From positions 1 through 5,741 of the forward strand of contig JASLCK010000102.1 in assembly GCA_030151865.1 (NCBI GenBank): a DNA stretch of 5,741 bases, read 5' to 3'. Origin of the DNA: Rhodospirillaceae bacterium (GTDB taxonomy: Bacteria > Pseudomonadota > Alphaproteobacteria > Rhodospirillales > Magnetospirillaceae). Positions 1 through 5,741 of the stretch are shown here, piece by piece. Below the pieces are notes generated by a model that was given only the letters and a program-made list of their open reading frames with translations, ran no database searches and was not told the DNA's origin. Position numbers and translations under genes: made by a program. Position 1 is the first letter of the stretch, and every line of letters begins with the position of its first letter.

Positions 1-1108
1 GGGCAACGGCAACCGCCGGGAAAACGCGGCGGAAGTGTTCGCCCGCATGTTGCCGCTGGCGGTGCGCGTTCCCGATGACAGCCACATTTATCTGGTGGGC
101 GGGCGTCCGGTTCTGACCTTTTGGGGGTTCGAACGGCTGAATGCCCCGCTGGGCAGCCACGTGATCCGCGATCTGCTGCCGGTTGTGGCGGCGCCTGCCG
201 CCGTTGCCGCCGCGTCGGCGGCGGTTGGTGTCGCAGCCCCCGTAGTGGCGGCCCCCACGGGTCGGGGCTGTCTGCGCTGGCTGCTGCTGGCGCTGTTCCT
301 GCTGGTGTTGCTGCCTTTGCTGCTGTTTGGGCTGCATGCCTGCTCGGTGCCGTTGCCGGGCTGGGTGGCGTCGGTGCCAGGGGTGGGGCTGATCGCCCCG
401 GACCTGCGCGGCCCTGATGTCGCCGTGCCCGATGGGACTGTGCCCGGTGTTGTTGTTCCGGGCGTGGTCGTGCCGGGGGTTGCGGTCCCCGGTGGCGGGG
501 TGGCCGTTCCCGGTGCAGCGGTGCCTGCGCTGGGGGGCGATGCCGATAAGTCTGGCCAAAGTCCGACGGATCAGACCAAGGATGGCCAGACCAAGGATGG
601 TCAACCGGTCCCGCCGCAGCCCGACCAGACCCAAAAGCCCAATGACCAGAAATCCAACGATCCGAAAGCGGACGACAAAAAGGGCGCGGACGACAAGACG
701 CCGCCCAACCCGGACAAGCAGGTCACTCCGGTCAAGCCGCCGCTGATCATCCCTGACGCTGCGGCCAAGAACGGCAGCACCGGTTTCCTGGATGGGCATT
801 GGCGTTCGCAAAGCGGCCTGATGGACAGCGAAACCGGTCGTCCGCTGGAAATGGAATATGATTTCAAGGACGGTAAGGGCACCGCAACCATTCACCGCAA
901 TGACGGCAGCGCCTGCACCGCCGGGGCCACGGCGGCCATGCAGGCGGGCAAGCTGGTGATCGATCAGACCGGCGACGTGGTTTGCCCCGACGGGCAAAAG
1001 TTCGACCGCTCCAAGGTGGAATGCACGGCGGGCAAGGATGGCAAAGCGGCTTGCCGGGGTGTTCACGCCGATGCCAAGGACGGTTACCGCGTCGAGATCG
1101 TGAAGTAA
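1..1108 (+). CDS. srfA: SrfA-like protein, single-pass membrane protein (5' partial)
   Basis: First gene of a srfABC-type operon; its molecular function is not established. The reading frame is already open at base 2 (first full codon) and has no convincing start here. GTG at 35 and ATG at 47 lack a good ribosome binding site, and coding-like sequence precedes them, so the true N-terminus lies upstream. 368 residues are visible. Window residues 22-43 carry a motif (VPDDSHIYLVGGRPVLTFWG) that I recall from SrfA proteins. Then come an Ala/Val/Pro-rich stretch, one strong hydrophobic helix (nt about 272-337) preceded by arginines, a VPG-rich tract (nt about 419-529), a Lys/Asp/Gln/Pro linker (about nt 540-735) and a C-terminal domain with four cysteines (TGC/TGT codons at nt 914, 983, 1022, 1052). 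Arginines before the helix suggest a cytoplasmic N-terminus and an exported C-terminus; cysteines in the tail agree with that. Assignment rests on the motif, architecture and the srfB/srfC neighbours, and is less certain than for srfB. Confidence 0.82.
   Translation, partial: GNGNRRENAAEVFARMLPLAVRVPDDSHIYLVGGRPVLTFWGFERLNAPLGSHVIRDLLPVVAAPAAVAAASAAVGVAAPVVAAPTGRGCLRWLLLALFLLVLLPLLLFGLHACSVPLPGWVASVPGVGLIAPDLRGPDVAVPDGTVPGVVVPGVVVPGVAVPGGGVAVPGAAVPALGGDADKSGQSPTDQTKDGQTKDGQPVPPQPDQTQKPNDQKSNDPKADDKKGADDKTPPNPDKQVTPVKPPLIIPDAAAKNGSTGFLDGHWRSQSGLMDSETGRPLEMEYDFKDGKGTATIHRNDGSACTAGATAAMQAGKLVIDQTGDVVCPDGQKFDRSKVECTAGKDGKAACRGVHADAKDGYRVEIVK
419..529 (+). repeat. VPG-rich (elastin-like) repeat tract inside srfA
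   Basis: Directly after the membrane helix of the SrfA-like protein, the encoded chain cycles through VPG units. The most regular part (nt 440-493) reads VPGVV, VPGVV, VPGVA, VPGG, and looser AVP/VPG copies lie on both sides. The codons for the repeated V-P-G residues differ from copy to copy (for example gtgcccggt, gttccgggc, gtgccgggg), so the repeat is conserved at protein level more than at DNA level. Such sequence is expected to be flexible or extended; a stalk or spacer role is an inference. Confidence 0.8.
572..601 (+). repeat. 15-bp tandem direct repeat in srfA linker
   Basis: Two adjacent 15-base units, cagaccaaggatggc (572-586) and cagaccaaggatggt (587-601), differ only at the last base and encode QTKDG twice. 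The unit keeps the reading frame, as expected for repeat growth in a disordered hydrophilic linker. Confidence 0.85.
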
Positions 1109-1124
1109 GAAAAACGGGTTAGCT

Positions 1125-1129
1125 GGGGA
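1125..1129 (+). promoter_or_regulatory. Ribosome binding site of srfB
   Basis: GGGGA, within the purine-rich run ggggaagag, lies 9 bases before the ATG at 1139. From the in-frame GTG at 1133 the same run would be only 3 bases away, too close. The site therefore favours the ATG start. It is a moderate rather than strong match to the anti-Shine-Dalgarno. Confidence 0.6.
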
Positions 1130-1138
1130 AGAGTGCAA

Positions 1139-4100
1139 ATGCTGGCGCAGCTTATCGATTTTGGCGAAGAAACCACGCTGATCATGCGGACCGGGGTCCA
1201 GTTCATGGATTTTGGCCTGACCCTGGATTTGCGCAAGGAAATGCCGGGCCAGTTTAATCTGGGTATCGGCGAGACGGTGGCCCGTCTGGATTATGACGAA
1301 GCCACCGGCAAGACCTATCTGCCCGGCAGCCGCGAGGCGGCGCGCGTCGATTTCGAAGCCCCCCTGACCGAGACCGTCCAGCTTTTAGAAGACGTCTGGC
1401 TGCCGGTGCCGTTCCTGCGCCAGCACAGCACGGTTTTCGTCGAAGGGCCGACCAACTGGGCCCGCGCCCGGCTGGTGACCTTGGCGGAAAGCGAGCGGGA
1501 CGAAAAGGACCATACCCACCGTCTGGTGATCGCCTTCGACACCAACGTGGTACCGGGCGATATCGAAGGGGCGGCCTATCTGGCGCCGACCATCGCCGAC
1601 ATCACCGGCGGGGCGCGCTTCGCTCTGGCCTGGAAGGGTCAGGATATGGGCTGGTTCCTGGAACAGCCCTGGATGTCGGGCTGGCTGGCCGAACTGTTCC
1701 GCGAACGTGCCGGATCGAAGCTGCGCCTGAGCCCCGAGGATGTGGACGAACAGGAACGCAAGTTCCGCGCCCACAAGGCCCATTATCTGAACCTGCTGGC
1801 CCTGATTGGCGAAAAGCTGCGCACGCCCAAGGTCAAGATCCTGAGCAACCGCGAAGGCGATTTGCAAAAGCCGATCCAGGTCGATCTGGTGCTCGATGTC
1901 GGTAATTCGCGCACCTGCGGCATCCTGATCGAGGATCACCCCCAGGAAACCGATGGCCTGCGTCACCGCTACGCCATGGAACTGCGCGATCTGTCGCGCC
2001 CCCATCTGATTTATGCCGAACCGTTCGAAAGCCGCATCGAGTTTGCCGAAGCGGTGTTCGGCAAGGTGGATCAATCCTGCCATTCGGGCCGTAACGACGC
2101 CTTCTTGTGGCCAACCATCGCCCGCGTCGGGCCGGAAGCCACCCGTTTGGCGGCGCGCCGTCGCGGCACCGAAGGATCGACCGGCCTGTCCAGCCCCAAG
2201 CGCTATCTGTGGGACGAAGACCCCTATGAGCCGGGCTGGCGCTTCAACGATGCCTTCAACAAGGCCGAAGCCGAACCGCTGGCCACCGCGTTGCCCTTTG
2301 GCGCGCTGATCAATGACGAGGGCGAGGCGCTGTTCACCCTGGAGCCGGACCGCCGCTATCAGGTCTTCATGCCCCATTACAGCCGTAGCTCGCTGATGAC
2401 CTTCATGCTGGCCGAAGTGCTGGTGCAGGCCTTGGGGCAATGCAACAGCCCGGGCCAGCGTATGAAGCAAAGCCATGCCAACACCGCCCGGCAATTGCGC
2501 TCGGTGATTTTGACCGTTCCGCCGTCCATGCCCAAGGCCGAGCGCCAGATTTTCGAAGAACGTATGCGCCAAGCCATCGGTCTGGTGTGGAAGGCCCTGG
2601 GCTGGCATCCGATCGAGGATTCCGTGGATGGGGACGGGCGCGCTTTGGCCTGGCCGCCCTTGCCGACCTATAAGACCCAGTGGGACGAGGCCACGGCAGC
2701 CCAGGCGGTTTACCTTTATTCCCAGGCGGTTACCCATTTCGGCGGTCGTCCGGATGAGTTTTTCCAGGTCATGCGCCGCCCGCGCGTCAATGACGACGGC
2801 AAGACCCTGACCATCGCCTCGATCGATATCGGTGGCGGCACCACCGATCTGGTGGTGACCGATTACGTGCTCGATGATGGGCGCGGGGCCAACGTCTATA
2901 TCAATCCGCGCCAGCGTTTCCATGACGGCTTCAAGGTGGCGGGCGACGATATCGTCTTGCAGGTCATCCAGGAAATGGTGCTGCCTGCCATCGACACCGC
3001 CCTGCACGAAGCCGGTTTGTCCGATCCTGCCCCCTTGCTGTCCAAGCTGATGGGGACCGAAGCCGGGATCGTCCAGGAAATGGTGCTGCGCCAGCAACTG
3101 GCCTTGCAGGTGCTCTATCCCCTGGCCCTGCGCATTCTCAAGGATTACGAGGAGTATGATCCCACCGTTGGTGCAATGCCGGTGGGGGCGTCCCTGGGCG
3201 AATTGCTGGTGGATGGCGACCGTCCGTCGGACGAGGTGCTGGGCTATTTCGCCCAAGGGGTGCGTAGTGTCCTGGGGGCGGGATCGGCCCCGTTCGACCT
3301 GTTGAGCGTGCATCTGTCGATCGATCTGGGGCGGCTGCACAAGCTGTTCCTGGAAGACAAGTTCGAGATCGCCAAGACCATCCGGTCCTTGTGCGAAGTG
3401 GTCTATCTTTATGACTGCGATGTCTTGCTGATCAGCGGTCGTCCGTCGCGTCTGCCGGGCATCCAGGCGATGTTCCGCGCCCTGCTGCCGCTGCCGCCCG
3501 ACCGGGTGGTGCCCTTGCACAATTTCCGCACCGGCAGCTGGTATCCGTTCCATCGTCAGGAAAAGATCGACGATCCCAAGACCACGGCGGCGGTGGGGGC
3601 CATGCTGTGCGTGCTGGGGCAGGGGCGTATCCCCAATTTCTTCTTCCGCGCCAATGCGTTCCGCATCCATTCGACGGTCCGGTCGATCGGTCTTTTGGAT
3701 CACAACATGACCATCAAGGACAGCGACGTTTATTATCAGGACGTCGATCTGGACAACCAGGATTACGAACTGCCGGAAACGCCCTTTGAAATGCGCGGCC
3801 GCATGGTGCTGGGCTTCCGTCAGCTCAGTTCGGCCCGCTGGGGCGCCAGCCCGCTTTATATGCTGGACTTTTCCGCCGACAACGCCCGCGCGCGGGAGGA
3901 ATTGTACGGCAAGAAGGCCGACGGCAATGCCCAGGGCAACGTCTTGCTGGTCAGCCTGAAGCGCGGCCGCAGCCTTGGCCCGCCCGGTCCCGACGGCAAA
4001 TCGGAACGCCGCGAAACCCTGGTGGTGTCCCAGGTCGCCACCAAGGACGGCGGACAGGTCTCGCCATCGGCGTTGCGCATCCGGCTCAATACGCTCAACA

Positions 4101-4156
4101 GCGTCGGCATGGGTGACAACAGCTATTGGCTCGATACCGGCAGCATCGTGCGCTAA
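1139..4156 (+). CDS. srfB: SrfB family protein, large actin/Hsp70-like ATPase
   Basis: A complete protein of 1005 residues, close to the roughly 1000 residues usual for SrfB ('virulence factor SrfB' family). The ATG at 1139 is chosen over GTG 1133 because of ribosome binding site spacing and because the resulting MLAQL start resembles the ML start I recall for Salmonella SrfB. Three signatures of the actin/Hsp70 ATPase fold are visible: a phosphate-1-like loop DVGNSRT (residues 253-259), a textbook phosphate-2 motif DIGGGTTD (563-570) and an adenosine-type motif SGRPSRLPG (766-774). A helix TTAAVGAM (815-822) resembles the one that follows in Hsp70. About 250 residues precede the first motif and about 180 follow the last; I recognise no domain in either. 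No signal peptide or membrane helix is seen, so it is probably cytoplasmic. It sits 30 bases after srfA and 12 before srfC. ATP binding is a confident inference; the client or polymer, if any, is unknown. Confidence 0.95.
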   Translation: MLAQLIDFGEETTLIMRTGVQFMDFGLTLDLRKEMPGQFNLGIGETVARLDYDEATGKTYLPGSREAARVDFEAPLTETVQLLEDVWLPVPFLRQHSTVFVEGPTNWARARLVTLAESERDEKDHTHRLVIAFDTNVVPGDIEGAAYLAPTIADITGGARFALAWKGQDMGWFLEQPWMSGWLAELFRERAGSKLRLSPEDVDEQERKFRAHKAHYLNLLALIGEKLRTPKVKILSNREGDLQKPIQVDLVLDVGNSRTCGILIEDHPQETDGLRHRYAMELRDLSRPHLIYAEPFESRIEFAEAVFGKVDQSCHSGRNDAFLWPTIARVGPEATRLAARRRGTEGSTGLSSPKRYLWDEDPYEPGWRFNDAFNKAEAEPLATALPFGALINDEGEALFTLEPDRRYQVFMPHYSRSSLMTFMLAEVLVQALGQCNSPGQRMKQSHANTARQLRSVILTVPPSMPKAERQIFEERMRQAIGLVWKALGWHPIEDSVDGDGRALAWPPLPTYKTQWDEATAAQAVYLYSQAVTHFGGRPDEFFQVMRRPRVNDDGKTLTIASIDIGGGTTDLVVTDYVLDDGRGANVYINPRQRFHDGFKVAGDDIVLQVIQEMVLPAIDTALHEAGLSDPAPLLSKLMGTEAGIVQEMVLRQQLALQVLYPLALRILKDYEEYDPTVGAMPVGASLGELLVDGDRPSDEVLGYFAQGVRSVLGAGSAPFDLLSVHLSIDLGRLHKLFLEDKFEIAKTIRSLCEVVYLYDCDVLLISGRPSRLPGIQAMFRALLPLPPDRVVPLHNFRTGSWYPFHRQEKIDDPKTTAAVGAMLCVLGQGRIPNFFFRANAFRIHSTVRSIGLLDHNMTIKDSDVYYQDVDLDNQDYELPETPFEMRGRMVLGFRQLSSARWGASPLYMLDFSADNARAREELYGKKADGNAQGNVLLVSLKRGRSLGPPGPDGKSERRETLVVSQVATKDGGQVSPSALRIRLNTLNSVGMGDNSYWLDTGSIVR

Positions 4157-4160
4157 GGAG
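4155..4160 (+). promoter_or_regulatory. Ribosome binding site of srfC, overlapping the srfB stop
   Basis: AAGGAG is a strong Shine-Dalgarno. Its first two bases are the last two of the srfB TAA stop codon, and it ends 8 bases before the GTG at 4169. It decides the srfC start: the nearer GTG at 4164 is followed by ACG and then the stop TGA. The overlap suggests that srfC translation is tied to ribosomes finishing srfB. Confidence 0.85.
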
Positions 4161-4168
4161 ACAGTGAC

Positions 4169-5741
4169 GTGACCAGTTCCCCCGAATCCTTGAGCAAACG
4201 TTGTCAGGAAATCGTTCTGGGCGCCGACTCCGCCGTCGGCTGGGTCAAGGACGCCCGTCAGGTGTCGCAGCGCCTGGACCGCGAGGCCGACAGTCTGATC
4301 GATCGTCTGCGCCGCAGCCGCAATATGCTGCGTCGCCTGGGGGCATCCGCCGGGCGGCCCATGTCGGTGGGGTTCTTCGGCATTTCCCAGGCGGGCAAGT
4401 CCTATCTGATTTCCAGCCTGGCCTGTGACGAGCAGGGTGAGCTTGATACCCTGATGGATGGCGAGCGGCTGAACTTCATCCGCCACGTCAATCCGCCCGG
4501 CAAGGGTAAGGAAGCCACTGGGCTGGTGACCCGCTTCACCCGCCGTCCACCCAAGACCACGCCCGGCTATCCGGTGCGTCTGCTGTTGTGCTCGGAAGCC
4601 GACGTCATCAAGATTCTCGGCAACAGCTTTCTCAACGACTTCGACCACACCAAGGTGTCGTTCGAGCTGGACCCGGCCAAGATCCGTACCCGGCTGGCCG
4701 ACCTGGGACGCCGCCGCCAGCCCCGTTACACCGGCGGCATGAGCGAAGACGATGTGGTCGATATCAAGGACTATTTCGAAAAGCGCTTGAACAAGTTGGC
4801 GGAACAGCTTGGCGGCGATTACTGGCCGACCGCCATCGAACTGGCCCCCTATCTGCTGCCCCCTGACCGCGCCCAATTGTTCGCCCTGCTGTGGGGCGAC
4901 ATCCCGGAAATGACCGACGCCTATCTGCGTCTGCGCGCCGGGTTGGACGCGGTGGGCCATGCCCGCGTCATCGATGCCCCCATCACCACCCTGGTGACCC
5001 GCGCCGACGCCCAGACCTGGGTGCAGGAAAACAGCATCATGAACGTCGATATCCTGGAGCGCTTCGGCCGGGATGATCACGATCTGGTGGGTGTTCTGCC
5101 TCTCTTCGACGGTAAACCGGGGGCGGAAGCCCGGCTGGCCCGTTCGCTGCTGGCGGCGTTGACGGTGGAAATGGTCTTCGCCCTGGAAGCCAAGCCCCGC
5201 ATCGGCCTGCTGGAAAGCGTCGATCTGATCGACTTCCCCGGCTATCGCGGCCGTCTGAAGGAAGCCTCGATGGAGGATATCCGCCGCAAGCTGGACGGCG
5301 GCGATCCCATGGCGGCGCTGCTGCTGCGCGGCAAGGTGGCCTACCTGTTCGAACGCTATACCGACGATCAGGAAATGAATGTCCTGGTGATGTGCAGCCC
5401 GTCGAGCGAACAGAACAACATCAACGATCTGGGGCCGGCCCTGGAAAAGTGGGTGCTGGCCACCCAGGGTGCGACGCCCCAGGAACGCGGACGGCGCAAG
5501 CCCGGTCTGGCCTGGGCCATCACCAAGTTTGATATGCGCCTAGCCCTGTCGCCCGGTGAAACCGAGGACAATCTGCGGACCAGTTGGGCGGGCATGATGA
5601 CCGCCACCCTGATCGAACGCTTCCGTGGTGCTGAATGGCTGTCGGATTGGTCGGGGGGGCAACCCTTCAACAATATCTTCCTGGTGCGCAAGCCCAGCAT
5701 GGCCACCGGCATCATTGAAACCGAAGGACAGTTGGGTCGCG
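4169..5741 (+). CDS. srfC: SrfC family protein, large P-loop GTPase-like (3' partial)
   Basis: Starts at GTG 4169 behind a strong ribosome binding site and stays open to the window edge: 524 full codons plus one base. SrfC proteins that I recall run to 700 residues or more, so the C-terminal part is missing. Nucleotide-binding motifs are clear: Walker A/G1 GISQAGKS (residues 71-78, nt 4379-4402), a Walker B/G3 DFPG after a hydrophobic strand (355-358, nt 5231-5242) and a G4-like TKFD (452-455, nt 5522-5533). T117, in the segment EATGLVTRF, is a candidate switch I (G2) threonine. This set points to a GTPase, possibly dynamin-like, rather than a generic ATPase. The 60 residues before the P-loop are charged and probably helical. 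About 275 residues separate G1 from G3, far more than in small GTPases. No signal peptide or membrane helix is seen in this part. Role unknown; co-transcription with srfB suggests that they act together. The family carries a 'putative virulence factor' label from Salmonella. Confidence 0.92.
   Translation, partial: MTSSPESLSKRCQEIVLGADSAVGWVKDARQVSQRLDREADSLIDRLRRSRNMLRRLGASAGRPMSVGFFGISQAGKSYLISSLACDEQGELDTLMDGERLNFIRHVNPPGKGKEATGLVTRFTRRPPKTTPGYPVRLLLCSEADVIKILGNSFLNDFDHTKVSFELDPAKIRTRLADLGRRRQPRYTGGMSEDDVVDIKDYFEKRLNKLAEQLGGDYWPTAIELAPYLLPPDRAQLFALLWGDIPEMTDAYLRLRAGLDAVGHARVIDAPITTLVTRADAQTWVQENSIMNVDILERFGRDDHDLVGVLPLFDGKPGAEARLARSLLAALTVEMVFALEAKPRIGLLESVDLIDFPGYRGRLKEASMEDIRRKLDGGDPMAALLLRGKVAYLFERYTDDQEMNVLVMCSPSSEQNNINDLGPALEKWVLATQGATPQERGRRKPGLAWAITKFDMRLALSPGETEDNLRTSWAGMMTATLIERFRGAEWLSDWSGGQPFNNIFLVRKPSMATGIIETEGQLGR

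Noticed and set aside
35..49. GTG 35 or ATG 47 as the true srfA start
   Set aside because: The frame is open to the window edge, no Shine-Dalgarno precedes either codon at a good distance, and SrfA homologues as I recall them have a long N-terminal part before the conserved IYLVGGRPVLTFWG patch.
329..346. Lipobox-like LHAC at the end of the srfA membrane helix
   Set aside because: A lipoprotein signal must be N-terminal; here more than 100 residues precede it and His at -2 is atypical. It reads better as the end of an internal membrane helix.
417..746. Arg/Pro-rich 109-codon frame on the plus strand within srfA
   Set aside because: It is an out-of-frame shadow of the srfA repeat and linker region; its arginine-rich composition is what a frame shift of GC-rich codons gives, and it has no ribosome binding site.
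1133..1135. GTG 1133 as the start of srfB
   Set aside because: It leaves only 3 bases after the purine-rich site; ATG 1139 has normal spacing and gives an N-terminus like that of known SrfB.
1109..1138. Possible promoter or terminator between srfA and srfB
   Set aside because: The gap is only 30 bases, shows no inverted repeat with a T-run and no clear -35/-10 pair; it is best explained as an operon junction with a ribosome binding site.
1385..5080. 1231-codon open frame on the minus strand, opposite srfB and srfC
   Set aside because: It is in exact codon register with the sense genes, so it stays open simply because they lack TTA, CTA and TCA codons; it ends precisely at the sole TTA (1385). 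Its translation is rich in Gln, His, Gly and Ala with no recognisable motif, and it crosses the srfB-srfC junction, while the sense strand encodes clear families.
5368..5715. 115-codon minus-strand frame opposite srfC
   Set aside because: It overlaps the conserved srfC G4 region entirely, has no recognisable domain, and fits the usual antisense openness of GC-rich genes.

Overview
The window is a GC-rich stretch that is almost entirely coding on the + strand. It holds three co-directional genes that I recognise as a srfABC-type locus. The srfA-like gene runs in from the left edge without its start (1-1108), srfB is complete (1139-4156), and srfC runs off the right edge without its end (4169-5741). 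The names come from Salmonella, where srfABC was found as SsrB-regulated factors; they have nothing to do with Bacillus surfactin srfA. The strong G/C preference at third codon positions and the near absence of TTA, CTA and TCA codons suggest a GC-rich proteobacterium. An alphaproteobacterium of the Rhodospirillales/Magnetospirillum sort would fit, but that placement is an inference from composition and gene content only.

Layout: the SrfA-like protein has a conserved patch (window residues about 22-43), an Ala/Pro-rich stretch, one strong membrane helix (nt 272-337), a VPG-rich repeat tract, a Lys/Asp/Gln/Pro-rich linker and a C-terminal domain with four cysteines. A 30-base gap with a ribosome binding site leads to srfB, which encodes a 1005-residue protein with the three nucleotide-binding signatures of the actin/Hsp70 ATPase fold embedded in a much larger chain. 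Twelve bases later srfC begins at a GTG, with its Shine-Dalgarno overlapping the srfB stop codon. SrfC has a Walker A motif, a DFPG (G3-like) motif and a TKFD (G4-like) motif, so it looks like a large GTPase with a very long insert between G1 and G3.

The tight spacing points to one transcript. A plausible but untested picture is a membrane-anchored component (SrfA) working with an actin/Hsp70-like ATPase (SrfB) and a large GTPase (SrfC). The family is labelled 'virulence', yet its biochemical role is poorly defined, and this makes the locus the interesting object in the window. I see no RNA genes, insertion sequences, CRISPR arrays, terminators or confident promoters; the start and end of the operon lie outside the window.
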